Assembly (NCBI RefSeq): GCF_022865125.1 | Contig: NZ_CP094828.1 | Location: 3,589,219 to 3,653,218, forward strand | Direction: 5' to 3' | Origin: Acuticoccus sp. I52.16.1 | GTDB lineage: Bacteria > Pseudomonadota > Alphaproteobacteria > Rhizobiales > Amorphaceae | Length of the DNA: 64,000 nt | In this document: piece after piece, positions 37,913 to 46,300 of the stretch | How the letters are laid out: every line of letters starts with the position of its first letter | How positions within the stretch are numbered: the first letter of the stretch is position 1 | Made by a program: the position numbers and the translations under genes | Notes under the pieces: model-generated | What the model was told of the DNA's origin: nothing | Databases searched by the model: none | The model's input: only the letters and a program-made list of their open reading frames with translations

Positions 37913-38707
37913 TCACGTCGCTTCGGCGGGGTGGGCGGCGGCGCTCTGGCGCCGCAGCGCGCGGTGCGCGGCCGGCAGGCGCCACCACGGGGTCGCGGGG
38001 GCGATGTGGTGCTCGTGATGATAACCGAAGTGGAAACAGGTGAAGAGCGAGATCAGCGGGGGAAACGCATCGCTGCGGGCATTGTGACGGTCGGCGAACG
38101 GGGCCGCGTCCGCGATCCGGTGCGGCCGGTAGGTGCCGAAGTAGAAGAGCTGAACGGCCGAGAGCACCGCCGGCAGCGCGTAGAAAGCGAGGATCGCCCC
38201 CACCGCGGCGCCGGTGACGAGGATGTAGAGCGTCATCGCCGCGGCCATCACGCCGAACTCGCGCCAGCCGTAATATTGCAGGAAGAAGCGCAGGAACCAG
38301 GGCGCGAAGGCGTCCGGCGCGTCGGGGCAGAAGTCGGGATCCTCGGCGGTGCCGGAGCGGCGGTGGTGCAGGTGGTGCTTGGGGAGCAGCCGATCGTAGG
38401 AGAACGCCGCGTAGAGCCCCAGCGCCAGGCGCCCGAACGTACGGTTCACCGCCGGCCGCCCCGGCGCCAGCGACCCGTGCATGCAGTCGTGCGCGACGAT
38501 GAAGAGGCCGACGCACAGCCACGTCTGCACCGCGATCAGCGCGGCTGCGAGCCACGGCGGCGCCACCGCCCAGTCGACGGCGAAGACCGCGAGGACGTGG
38601 ACCGCCGCCCAGCCGCCGACGATCGCCACCGCCAGTGCGATGCCGATCACGGCGTCGACCCGGCGGGCGCGCGGCGACGCTGCGGACGAAAGTGCGCTGA
38701 TCGTCAT
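37913..38707 (-). CDS. crtW: Beta-carotene ketolase
   Basis: CrtW adds keto groups at C4 of beta-ionone rings, leading to canthaxanthin or, together with CrtZ, astaxanthin. The 264-residue membrane protein has the His motifs AHDCMHGS, KHHLHHRRSG with EDPDF, and FHFGYHHEHH. It is upstream of crtZ in the same operon. Its ATG (38707) is only 26 bases from the divergent crtY start. Confidence 0.95.
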   Translation of the reverse strand: MTISALSSAASPRARRVDAVIGIALAVAIVGGWAAVHVLAVFAVDWAVAPPWLAAALIAVQTWLCVGLFIVAHDCMHGSLAPGRPAVNRTFGRLALGLYAAFSYDRLLPKHHLHHRRSGTAEDPDFCPDAPDAFAPWFLRFFLQYYGWREFGVMAAAMTLYILVTGAAVGAILAFYALPAVLSAVQLFYFGTYRPHRIADAAPFADRHNARSDAFPPLISLFTCFHFGYHHEHHIAPATPWWRLPAAHRALRRQSAAAHPAEAT

Positions 38708-38733
38708 AAAGGGATGACATAGCAGCGACGGGG

Positions 38734-39927
38734 ATGCGAAGCGAGGCCATGGTGCAACGACTGATCATCGCAGGCGGCGGCCTGTCGGGTGTCCTCGCCG
38801 CGATGGCCTTCGCCGAGCGGGGCGACGTCGCGGTGACGCTGCTGGAGGCGGCCGACAGGCTCGGCGGCGCGCACACTTGGAGCTTCTATGCCAGCGACCT
38901 CGACGCCGCGGCCACCCGCCTCGTCGGCCCGTTGGTCGCACACCGCTGGTCCGGGTACGACGTGCGCTTCGCCGGCCTCGCACGCGCGTTGACGACGCCC
39001 TACCGCACGATCACCGCCGCCTCGCTCGACCGCGCGGCGCGCGAGCGGCTCGGCGAGCGCGTCCTCCTCGAGGCGCCCGTCGCCGCGCTCGACGCGGCCG
39101 GCGCCACGCTCGCCGACGGCACCCGCCTCCCGGCCGACGCCGTGCTGGACGCGCGCGGTCCCACCGGGTTGGCCGGCCTGGCGCTCGCCTATCAGTCGTT
39201 CGTGGGACAGGAGGTGGCCCTCGCCGCGCCGCACGGCCTGCGACAGCCGACGATCATGGACGCCACCGTCGACCAGCTCGGCGGCTACCGCTTCGTCTAC
39301 CTGCTGCCCTACTCGCCGACGACGCTCCTCGTCGAGGACACCTACTATACCGAGACCCCCGTCCTCGACCGCGACACCGTCGCGGCGCGCATCGCCGCCT
39401 ATGCCGAGACGCGCGGCTGGCGGATCGCCGAGGTGCGAGGCGAGGAGAGGGGGGCGCTGCCGCTGGTGCTGTCGGGCGACGGGGCGGCGATGTGGGCGGC
39501 CGCGGCACCCGCCGGCGGGGCCGTCCCGATCGGCCTGCGCGCCGGCCTCTTTCATCCGGTGACGAGCTACTCGCTGCCGCTGGCGGCCCGCACGGCGGTC
39601 GCACTGTCGCGCCTCGCCGGGCCGCTGACGACGCAGCGGCTGCGCGGCGAGGTGCAGGCGCTGGTGCGGCGCCACTTCGCGGCGACCTCGTTCGAGCGGC
39701 TCCTCAACCGCATGCTCTTTCTCGCAGGGCCGCCGCAGGATCGGCACCGCATCCTCGAGCGCTTCCACCGCCTGCCGCAGCCGCTGATCGAGCGGTTCTA
39801 TGCCGGCCGCCTGCGCCGCGCCGACCAGGCGCGCATCCTGATGGGCCGGCCCCCGGTGCCGATCGGCGGTGCGCTGCGGGCGATCCGGGCGCGCCCCGCG
39901 GCCGGCGTCAGCGTGCCGCGGCCATGA
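38734..39927 (+). CDS. crtY: Lycopene beta-cyclase
   Basis: CrtY cyclises lycopene to beta-carotene using a bound flavin. The 397-residue protein has an N-terminal dinucleotide motif IIAGGGLSGVLAA, HTWSFY, the central YRFVYLLPYSPTTLLVEDTYY and GLFHPVTSYSLPLA, and a C-terminal FHRLPQPLIERFYAGRL. An ATG at 38749 would give a start closer to the FAD motif. The last 20 bases overlap the end of the convergent crtX gene. Confidence 0.95.
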   Translation: MRSEAMVQRLIIAGGGLSGVLAAMAFAERGDVAVTLLEAADRLGGAHTWSFYASDLDAAATRLVGPLVAHRWSGYDVRFAGLARALTTPYRTITAASLDRAARERLGERVLLEAPVAALDAAGATLADGTRLPADAVLDARGPTGLAGLALAYQSFVGQEVALAAPHGLRQPTIMDATVDQLGGYRFVYLLPYSPTTLLVEDTYYTETPVLDRDTVAARIAAYAETRGWRIAEVRGEERGALPLVLSGDGAAMWAAAAPAGGAVPIGLRAGLFHPVTSYSLPLAARTAVALSRLAGPLTTQRLRGEVQALVRRHFAATSFERLLNRMLFLAGPPQDRHRILERFHRLPQPLIERFYAGRLRRADQARILMGRPPVPIGGALRAIRARPAAGVSVPRP

Positions 39928-41140
39928 TCGCGTCCGCCGCCCGCTCCGCGCCGCGCTCGGCGAGGATCCGGGGGGCGAGCGCCGCGGCCGTTGCTTGCAT
40001 CGACGCGTCGCCGAGGACCTGGGCGAGGATCGGCGCGGCCGAGACCCGGTAGCGCCAGCGCGGCACGATGCGCGCCACGCCCGCCCGCACGGCCCGCGCG
40101 GCATTGTCCGGCTGGTCGTGCGCGAACGGCACCAGCACCATCGGCACCCCCGCCGCCATGGCGAGCGCGATGGTGCCGATGCCGCCCTGGTGCACCACCG
40201 CGGCCGCGTGGGGGAAGACGGCGTGATAGGGCGCGCTCTGCGCCACCATCAGGCCCGGGCGCGCGGGGATCTCCGCGAGCCCCGCCTCGCGTCCCACCAG
40301 CAGGAGCGCACGCACGCCCAGCCGCGCCGCGGCGCGCGCACTGTCGACGAAGAAGCGTCGCGCCACGTGTGCCGAGGCCGACCCGAGCGTGAACACCACC
40401 GGTCGCTCGCCGGCGGCGAGGAAGGCGGCGATCGCCGGATCCAGCGGCGCGCCGCCGCTCTGCAGCACTTGGCCGGTCTGCCGCGTTCGGGCCGGCGCGT
40501 CGCCCGGCACCGGGCCGAAGAGCGGCGAATAGAGCGCCAGGACGCCGCCCGGCGCATGCTGGCCGCGGAAGGCGGGGTGGGCCGGATAGGCGCCGAGCCC
40601 CTCGGCCTCGCGGTAGGCGGCCAGCGGCGCCGCCCATGATGCGACGCCCTGTTCGGCATAATGCAGCACGCGCCGGTTCCACGCCGGCCAGCCGCGCACC
40701 AGCGGCAGCATCGCCAGCTTCGGCGGATCCAGCGCGCTGTAGAGCATCGCCGGCTGGAACGCGGCCGACAGCCACGCCACCCCGGTCCGCGCCGCGACCA
40801 GAGGCGCCGCCAGCGCCAGGGTGACGCTGACGAGGACGTCCGCCCCCGACGCGGCGGCGGAAAGGTCGGCGTCGCTGTCGCCGATCGCCGGTCCCAGGTA
40901 GCGGGTGTAGGTGAAGGCGGGGCCGCGGCGCGGGTGCATGAAGCGCGCATGAAAGCCCGCGTCTCCCGGCCGGTCCGGACGCATCGGCGCAAAACCGAGC
41001 CCCGCCGCGGCGACCGCGCGCCGATGCGCGGCATGGGTCGCCACCGTCACCGTGACGCCCCGCGCGGCGAGCACCTTGCCGATCTCGAGGAACGGCACCA
41101 GGTCGCCCAGCGAGCCGTGGCTGGCGAAGACGACCTTCAC
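39908..41140 (-). CDS. crtX: Carotenoid glycosyltransferase (CrtX-like)
   Basis: This is a 410-residue GT1-type glycosyltransferase, probably transferring a sugar to hydroxylated carotenoids such as zeaxanthin or astaxanthin. The N-terminal acceptor half starts VVFASHGSLGDLVPFLEIG; the C-terminal donor half has VFTLGSASAHVARRFF and the nucleotide-sugar motif HQGGIGTIALAMAAG with HDQPDNA. It starts with GTG 41140. The function is inferred from the family plus its place beside crtY; the sugar is unknown. It could instead act on a sterol or lipid. Confidence 0.82.
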   Translation of the reverse strand: MKVVFASHGSLGDLVPFLEIGKVLAARGVTVTVATHAAHRRAVAAAGLGFAPMRPDRPGDAGFHARFMHPRRGPAFTYTRYLGPAIGDSDADLSAAASGADVLVSVTLALAAPLVAARTGVAWLSAAFQPAMLYSALDPPKLAMLPLVRGWPAWNRRVLHYAEQGVASWAAPLAAYREAEGLGAYPAHPAFRGQHAPGGVLALYSPLFGPVPGDAPARTRQTGQVLQSGGAPLDPAIAAFLAAGERPVVFTLGSASAHVARRFFVDSARAAARLGVRALLLVGREAGLAEIPARPGLMVAQSAPYHAVFPHAAAVVHQGGIGTIALAMAAGVPMVLVPFAHDQPDNAARAVRAGVARIVPRWRYRVSAAPILAQVLGDASMQATAAALAPRILAERGAERAADAIMAAAR

Positions 41141-41186
41141 GCCTGTCGCCCCGATCGCCGCGTTTCCGCGCGCACGTCCGGCCGGC

Positions 41187-41918
41187 TCAGTGGACCGGGA
41201 ACCAGCTCGAATCGATCGTCGGGTCGCCGTTGAAGTTGCACAGCTCCGCCATCGCCTGCGGTTTCAGGATCTTCACCCGATTGCCGTCACGCGCGATCAG
41301 CCCGTCCGCCTCGATGCGTGACATCGTCTTCGACACGTAGACGTTGGTAAGGCCCAGGAGGTCGGCGATGTCGCTCTGCGTCAGCGGCAGGCGGAAGGCG
41401 CCGTCCGCCTGCAGACCGTCGATCGCGTGGAGCCGCAGCGCCATCTCCAGGAGGAGGTAGCACACCCGCTCATAGGCGCTGAACCGGCCGATGGCACGGA
41501 TGCGGTCGAGCAACGTCGAGTTCTCGCGCACCGTCATCGAGAACAGGAGCGCCGTCAGCCGCGGGGAATGTGTGAACAACGGCTCCAGGCCGGATTTTGG
41601 AAATGGGCAAAGCACCGCCGCCGTCAGGCACTTGATATCGTGCCGGCAGCGCAACAGCGCGATCTCCGACAGGTCGACGATATCGCCTGGATAAAACAAG
41701 CGCAGAAGCTGGCGGCGGCCGTCGTCCAACAACGAATAAGACGCCAGCCACCCCGACTTGACGACGAAGAGTTCCTTGACCGTTTCGCCGCACTGAACGA
41801 TGACCTCGTCCTTGCGATACTCGCGTTCGTCTTTTTCCAATGCGGCGAGCATTGTCTTGTCGGACTCGGCCAGGGCGGCGAACCGGCCTAGCTTCGCGAC
41901 CAAACAGCTATCGACCAC
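41187..41918 (-). CDS. Crp/Fnr family transcriptional regulator
   Basis: This is a 243-residue regulator with an N-terminal cyclic-nucleotide-like sensor (VIVQCGETVKELFVVKSGW, LLRLFYPGDIVDLSEIAL), a dimerisation helix and a C-terminal helix-turn-helix LTQSDIADLLGLTNVYVSKTM. Six cysteines are scattered; there is no N-terminal CxxC cluster as in Fnr, so an Fe-S sensor is not indicated. The start is GTG 41918. It lies just upstream of crtX on the same strand, 46 bases away, so it may share a transcript with crtX or regulate the crt genes (inference). Confidence 0.88.
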   Translation of the reverse strand: MVDSCLVAKLGRFAALAESDKTMLAALEKDEREYRKDEVIVQCGETVKELFVVKSGWLASYSLLDDGRRQLLRLFYPGDIVDLSEIALLRCRHDIKCLTAAVLCPFPKSGLEPLFTHSPRLTALLFSMTVRENSTLLDRIRAIGRFSAYERVCYLLLEMALRLHAIDGLQADGAFRLPLTQSDIADLLGLTNVYVSKTMSRIEADGLIARDGNRVKILKPQAMAELCNFNGDPTIDSSWFPVH

Positions 41919-42097
41919 TGTTTATCATCTTCCTCTGTCGCGGACCGCAACGGCGCCGACTTGCGTACCCTGTGTATGGAGGCAGTCGGGCAACATATGC
42001 AACCGTCGACGGTGCAATCCGCCTCCCCGCTGGACATTGATGGTCCGGTGCGCGATCAGCGATAAGGGACAGCGGAAACAGTCGAGGTGGACCGTCC

Positions 42098-42541
42098 ATG
42101 GCACGCGCAATTTTCGCAGCAGTGATCGCGACCCTGGTCGCGGCCGGCTTGATCTACCTGAACGGGCAGATGGCCGCCCTGCCGCCGTTCCCCCTGCTGG
42201 CCGAGATCCAGACCTTCAACGCGCGCATCGGCATGCCGGCCTCCGACCTCGCCGCCTGGGCCGCGCACGCGATCCTCGGTATCCTCGTCTACGGCGTGAT
42301 CTTCGCGCTGATCCAGCCGATCCTGCCCGGCCGGGGGCTCGGCGAAGGGTTGGTCTTCGGCTTCATCACCTGGCTGGCGATGATGGTCGTCTTCGCCCCG
42401 CTCACCGGGCATGAACTCTTCATGCGCGACCTCGACCCGGTCTTGATCGCACTGTCGCTGGTCTTCAACCTCGTCTACGGCGCGGCGCTCGGCATCGCCT
42501 TCGCCGCCGCGGGCGGGGCCGGGGACGCGGCCGAAGCCTGA
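42098..42541 (+). CDS. Small integral membrane protein (DUF6789-like)
   Basis: This is a 147-residue protein with about four membrane helices (residues 3-21, 53-75, 85-107 and 115-140). Its layout, with LAAWAAHAILGILVYGVIFA and LGEGLVFGFITWLAMMVVF, resembles small DUF6789-type membrane proteins; this resemblance is from memory and not certain. No catalytic motif is visible. It is divergent from the Crp/Fnr gene, with 179 bases between. Confidence 0.7.
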   Translation: MARAIFAAVIATLVAAGLIYLNGQMAALPPFPLLAEIQTFNARIGMPASDLAAWAAHAILGILVYGVIFALIQPILPGRGLGEGLVFGFITWLAMMVVFAPLTGHELFMRDLDPVLIALSLVFNLVYGAALGIAFAAAGGAGDAAEA

Positions 42542-42557
42542 GGCGCCCGCCGCCGCC

Positions 42558-43367
42558 TCAGCGGATGCCGGTGTCGGCGCTCGCAGGCAGCGTCGCCTCC
42601 ATCGCGCCGACGGTGCGCGCCGGGAAGATCTCGTCCAGCGCCGCCGCGCCAACGATACGGCCCGGCCCCTTGAAGGTGTCCGCCTGGGCGATCACCACGC
42701 AGCCCGACGTGGCCGACTTGTCGAGATCCGACAGGGGAAGCTCCAGCGTCACCGGTCGGCCCTTCCAAATGCCGACCGGGCGCATGTCGCGCACCACGTT
42801 GTAATAGTTCAGCTTGCGGCCGCGGTTCTCGCCCTCTGCGACGGGCACGTGGACCTCGTCGTCCACCACCATCAGCCACACCGTCGCGTTCTCGACGTCG
42901 ATGTCGGCGTCGCCGAGGCGGATGGTCAGGACGCCGGCACGCAAGGACAGGTCGATCGGAAGGTCAAGCGAGGCGCCCTTGATGGCCCGCTCGATCGCCG
43001 CCTCGTCGCTCCCCAGCATCGCCTCTTCGCCGTTGACCACGAGCTGCGGCGTGTAGACGTCCCGGTCGCCGCGCGCGACGGAATAGGCCATCTGCCGCTT
43101 GGTGTTGATCTCGGTGGCGAGGGTGTCCGACCACCCCAGATAGTCCCACAGCTTCACCGGCAGCGTCACCGCCAGCACGTCCTTGCGCCCGTCGAACCCG
43201 GAGATCAGCCGGTCCGCCGAGGGGCAGGACGAGCATCCCTGGCTCGTGAACAGCTCCAGCACTGCCTTGGGGCGGGTTTCGTCGGCCCGTGCCGTGATCG
43301 ACGCGAGCGTCGAAAGGCTCAGAATGGCCGCGGCGGCGGCCAGCATCCGAGAGGGCATGCGCTGCAT
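42558..43367 (-). CDS. DUF1223 secreted thioredoxin-like protein
   Basis: This is a 269-residue protein of the DUF1223 family. Residues 1-28 form a signal peptide ending SITARA. The thioredoxin-like start VLELFTSQGCSSCPSADRLI has a CSSC pair, with TPQLVVNG further on as in a thioredoxin cis-Pro loop. The exact substrate is unknown. ATG 43367 is chosen for the signal peptide; ATG 43358 also works. The gene often lies near acnA and ccm genes in alphaproteobacteria, which fits here. Confidence 0.86.
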   Translation of the reverse strand: MQRMPSRMLAAAAAILSLSTLASITARADETRPKAVLELFTSQGCSSCPSADRLISGFDGRKDVLAVTLPVKLWDYLGWSDTLATEINTKRQMAYSVARGDRDVYTPQLVVNGEEAMLGSDEAAIERAIKGASLDLPIDLSLRAGVLTIRLGDADIDVENATVWLMVVDDEVHVPVAEGENRGRKLNYYNVVRDMRPVGIWKGRPVTLELPLSDLDKSATSGCVVIAQADTFKGPGRIVGAAALDEIFPARTVGAMEATLPASADTGIR

Positions 43368-43547
43368 CCGATCACTCCATGGTCCGCCGACATGCATGCC
43401 ACTACAAGCATATGCGTGCAGTTCGTCCGGACATTGATCCCGGGCGCAGCGTCCGTCTGACACCCGTCCGGTCTTTTTAGAACGAGGGACCGCGTCTTTC
43501 CAATCAACGCAAGGTGACAGCGTGGGCACGAAGGCGTGAATTGCGAC

Positions 43548-44063
43548 TTATTCGGGGCCCTTCGGATCGACGATATCGGGATTGGCGAAGGGGCCGCCCG
43601 GCGTGTCGGCGTGGGCGAGGGCCCAGCGTACGGTGGTGAAGGCGAGGTCCTGATAGGGAATTTCGTGCGGTTCGAAGAGCGCGACGGCGAGGCTCTCCGG
43701 GCCCGGAGCGAACACCGGCGCTTCGAGGTGGGCGCGGTAGATGAGCTGCACCTGCGACAATCTGCGGATCGTGTAGACCGCCAGCAGCGAGTCGATGACG
43801 ATGGACGCGCTCGCCTCCTCGAAGGCCTCGCGCATGGCCCCCTCGGGGGGAGCCTCGCCATTCTCGAGGTAGCCTGCAGGCAACGTCCAGCGCCCGCGCC
43901 CCGGCTCGATGTTGCGCTTGCACAGGAGGATGCGCGAGCCGTATCGCACCACCGCCCCGGCGACGATCTTCGGATTGTCGTAGGCGATGAAGCCGCATTG
44001 GTCGCAGATGTCGCGTGCGAGCGTGTCGCCGTCCGGCACCCGGCGCGTGAACGTGGGCGTCAC
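43548..44063 (-). CDS. NUDIX hydrolase with N-terminal zinc ribbon
   Basis: This is a 171-residue NUDIX enzyme, probably cleaving a nucleoside diphosphate derivative; NUDIX proteins of this layout often act on NADH or related substrates. The Nudix box GYLENGEAPPEGAMREAFEE is complete. A CDQCGF pair near residue 20 suggests a zinc ribbon. It starts with GTG 44063, overlapping the ccmG stop by 4 bases, so it is coupled to the cytochrome c maturation operon. Confidence 0.9.
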   Translation of the reverse strand: MTPTFTRRVPDGDTLARDICDQCGFIAYDNPKIVAGAVVRYGSRILLCKRNIEPGRGRWTLPAGYLENGEAPPEGAMREAFEEASASIVIDSLLAVYTIRRLSQVQLIYRAHLEAPVFAPGPESLAVALFEPHEIPYQDLAFTTVRWALAHADTPGGPFANPDIVDPKGPE

Positions 44064-44626
44064 GAGCCGGCGGCCTCGCCGCGTTCGGCCAGCAGGCGCG
44101 TCATCATGGTGCCGAACGAGCCGGCCAGCGCCTCCTCGCTCAGCGGGCCGACGTGCTTGGCCCGCACCCGCCCCTCCGGCCCGACGAGGAAGCTCTCAGG
44201 CACCCCCGTCAGGCCCCATTCGATGGCGCCGCGTCCGTCCGGATCCACGCCGACGGCGGCGTAGGGATTGCCCAGCTCGGAGAGGAAGCGCACCGCGTCC
44301 TCGGGCTTGTCCTTGTAGTCGATGCCGACGACGGTCAGCCCCGGTGTCCGGGCGAGCTCGACCAGGAGCGGATGCTCGATCCGGCACGGCCCGCACCACG
44401 AGGCGAAGATGTTGACGAGCGTCACCTTGCCGGCGAACGCCGCGGGGTCGACGCCGGGGAGGGCGGGCTCCAGCGCGGCGAACACGGTCGCCGGCGCACC
44501 GCGGCCGATGAGCGCGGAAGGGATGACGGCGCGATCCTGCCCGTCGCCGACGCGCACCGCGAACACGCCCGCCAGCGCCGCGAACAGCACCAGCGGCACG
44601 GCGAGGAGGAGGCGGTTAGCGCGCAC
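44060..44626 (-). CDS. ccmG: Cytochrome c biogenesis thiol:disulfide interchange protein
   Basis: CcmG (DsbE) keeps apocytochrome c haem-binding cysteines reduced in the periplasm. The 188-residue protein has an N-terminal anchor (residues 5-23) and the active site Cys78-x-x-Cys81 in ASWCGPC, followed by GVPESFLVGPEG with the cis-Pro. It starts with GTG 44626 and overlaps ccmD by 11 bases. Confidence 0.95.
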   Translation of the reverse strand: MRANRLLLAVPLVLFAALAGVFAVRVGDGQDRAVIPSALIGRGAPATVFAALEPALPGVDPAAFAGKVTLVNIFASWCGPCRIEHPLLVELARTPGLTVVGIDYKDKPEDAVRFLSELGNPYAAVGVDPDGRGAIEWGLTGVPESFLVGPEGRVRAKHVGPLSEEALAGSFGTMMTRLLAERGEAAGS

Positions 44627-44771
44627 GGCCGATCCTCTCGGCCGACCGCTCGGCGCGCGCCAGGTCGCGGCGCGCGGCGATCCGCCCCACCACCGCCCAG
44701 CCGACCAGCCCGGCGACGGCGCCGAAGACGATCGCGTAGGCCGATATCACGTAGGCTGCATAGTCACCCAT
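44616..44771 (-). CDS. ccmD: Haem exporter protein CcmD
   Basis: This 51-residue gene begins with ATG 44771 and ends at a TAA at 44616. It has one membrane helix (YVISAYAIVFGAVAGLVGWAV) followed by a basic Arg-rich cytoplasmic tail (RIAARRDLARAERSAERI), exactly the layout of CcmD, which holds holo-CcmE with CcmC. It lies between ccmC (12 bases upstream) and ccmG (11-base overlap), the expected position. Confidence 0.9.
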   Translation of the reverse strand: MGDYAAYVISAYAIVFGAVAGLVGWAVVGRIAARRDLARAERSAERIGRAR

Positions 44772-44783
44772 CGCGTTCTCCCG

Positions 44784-45539
44784 TCAGCCGGCGTTGCGGG
44801 CCGCGCGCAGCCGCAGCGTGCGGGCGCGACGGCGGAGCAGCTCGGTGCGCATCTCGGCGAGGTGCAGCGTCATGAAGAGGAGGGTGAAGGCGAGCGCCAT
44901 CACCAGGAGCGGCGTCAACATCGAGGCGGGCATCGACGGTCCGTCGAGCCGCATGACGCTGGCGCCCTGGTGCAGCGTATTCCACCAGTCCACCGAGAAC
45001 TTGATGATCGGGATGTTGATGAAGCCGATCAGCGTGGCGATGGCGGTGATGCGCGCCGCGCGGGCCGGCTCCTCGATCGCGCGGGAGAGCGCGATGAGGC
45101 CGAGATACATGAAGAAGAGGATCAGCATCGACGTCAGCCGCGCGTCCCACACCCACCAGGCGCCCCACATCGGCTTGCCCCAGATCGCGCCGGAGGCGAG
45201 CGTCGCGAGGGTGAAGGCGGCGCCGATCGGTGCCGCGGCGCGGGCGGCGACGTCGGCCAGCGGGTGGCGCCAGACGAGCGTGCCGAGGGCGGCCGAGGTC
45301 ATCACCACGTAGGCCATCAGCGCGATGTAGGCGGAAGGGGCATGGATATACATGATCCGCACGGTGGACCCCTGCTGGTAGTCCTCGGGCGAGGCCCATA
45401 GCGCCAGGTAGAGGCCGAAGCACAGCGTGACGGCCGTCAGCGCCGCGAGGATCGGCACCGCACGGTCGGCGATCCCGGCGAAGCGGCCGGGGTTGATGAT
45501 CGATGGCCGCTTGCCGGCCGTGTCGCTGGTGACGGACAT
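44784..45539 (-). CDS. ccmC: Haem exporter protein CcmC
   Basis: CcmC presents haem to CcmE on the periplasmic side. The 251-residue protein has six membrane helices and the Trp-rich haem-handling motif WGAWWVWDARLTS, flanked by conserved His residues (IMYIHAPSAY and NTLHQGASV). ATG 45539 is chosen because residues after it match the family; upstream in-frame codons do not. Confidence 0.96.
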   Translation of the reverse strand: MSVTSDTAGKRPSIINPGRFAGIADRAVPILAALTAVTLCFGLYLALWASPEDYQQGSTVRIMYIHAPSAYIALMAYVVMTSAALGTLVWRHPLADVAARAAAPIGAAFTLATLASGAIWGKPMWGAWWVWDARLTSMLILFFMYLGLIALSRAIEEPARAARITAIATLIGFINIPIIKFSVDWWNTLHQGASVMRLDGPSMPASMLTPLLVMALAFTLLFMTLHLAEMRTELLRRRARTLRLRAARNAG

Positions 45540-45640
45540 GTCCACTCCTGTGGCGCCGATCGTAATTGCTCCAACTCGGCTTTCAAAGTGCGACCAACAG
45601 CATAGGCCGCGCCACACGGCCGCGTCCGCCGTGCCGGGCG

Positions 45641-46300
45641 TCAGTCCGCCTCGCGCAGCGCCGCGGCGGCCGCGAGCGGGCCGACGACGGCGAAGACGAG
45701 CGTGGTGGCGCCGAGCAGGGCGAACGGGGGGCCGATCGCCCGCCCCGCGCTCGCCGCCTCCACCGCGCCGACGCCGAAGATGACGACGGGGATCGACAGC
45801 GGCAGCACCAGCACCGCGATCAGCACCCCGGCGCGGCGCAAGGTCACCGCCAGCGCCGCGCCCACGGCCCCGATCAACGCCAGCGCCGGCGTGCCGACGA
45901 CGAGGCTCGCCAGCGTCACCAGCAGGAGCCGCGGCGAGAGGTTGAGGAGGATGCCCGCCAGCGGCGTCGCGGCGATCAGAGGCAGCGCCGCGGCGGTCCA
46001 GTGCGCGGCGGCCTTGGCGAGCACCACCGTCACCAGCGGCGTGTCGGCGAGGCGCAGCTGGTCGAGCGTGCCGTCCTCATGATCGGCCTGGAAGAGCCGC
46101 TCCAGGCCCAGGAGGAGGGCCAGCAGCATCGCGATCCACAAGAGTGCCGGACCGATGCGGGCCAGCAGCGGCAGGTCCGGCCCCAACGCGAACGGCGCCA
46201 CCGCCGTCACCGCGAGGAAGAAGATGACCCCCACGCCGCCGCCGCCCCCCGCCGACCACGCCAGCCGCACGTCGCGCAGGTAGATCGCGGCGAGCATCAC
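45641..46300 (-). CDS. ccmB: Haem exporter protein CcmB
   Basis: CcmB is the membrane part of the CcmAB ABC transporter used in releasing holo-CcmE. The 219-residue protein has six hydrophobic helices and the conserved LERLFQADHEDGTLDQL segment. Its start overlaps ccmA by 4 bases. A 101-base gap precedes ccmC. Confidence 0.95.
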   Translation of the reverse strand: MMLAAIYLRDVRLAWSAGGGGGVGVIFFLAVTAVAPFALGPDLPLLARIGPALLWIAMLLALLLGLERLFQADHEDGTLDQLRLADTPLVTVVLAKAAAHWTAAALPLIAATPLAGILLNLSPRLLLVTLASLVVGTPALALIGAVGAALAVTLRRAGVLIAVLVLPLSIPVVIFGVGAVEAASAGRAIGPPFALLGATTLVFAVVGPLAAAAALREAD

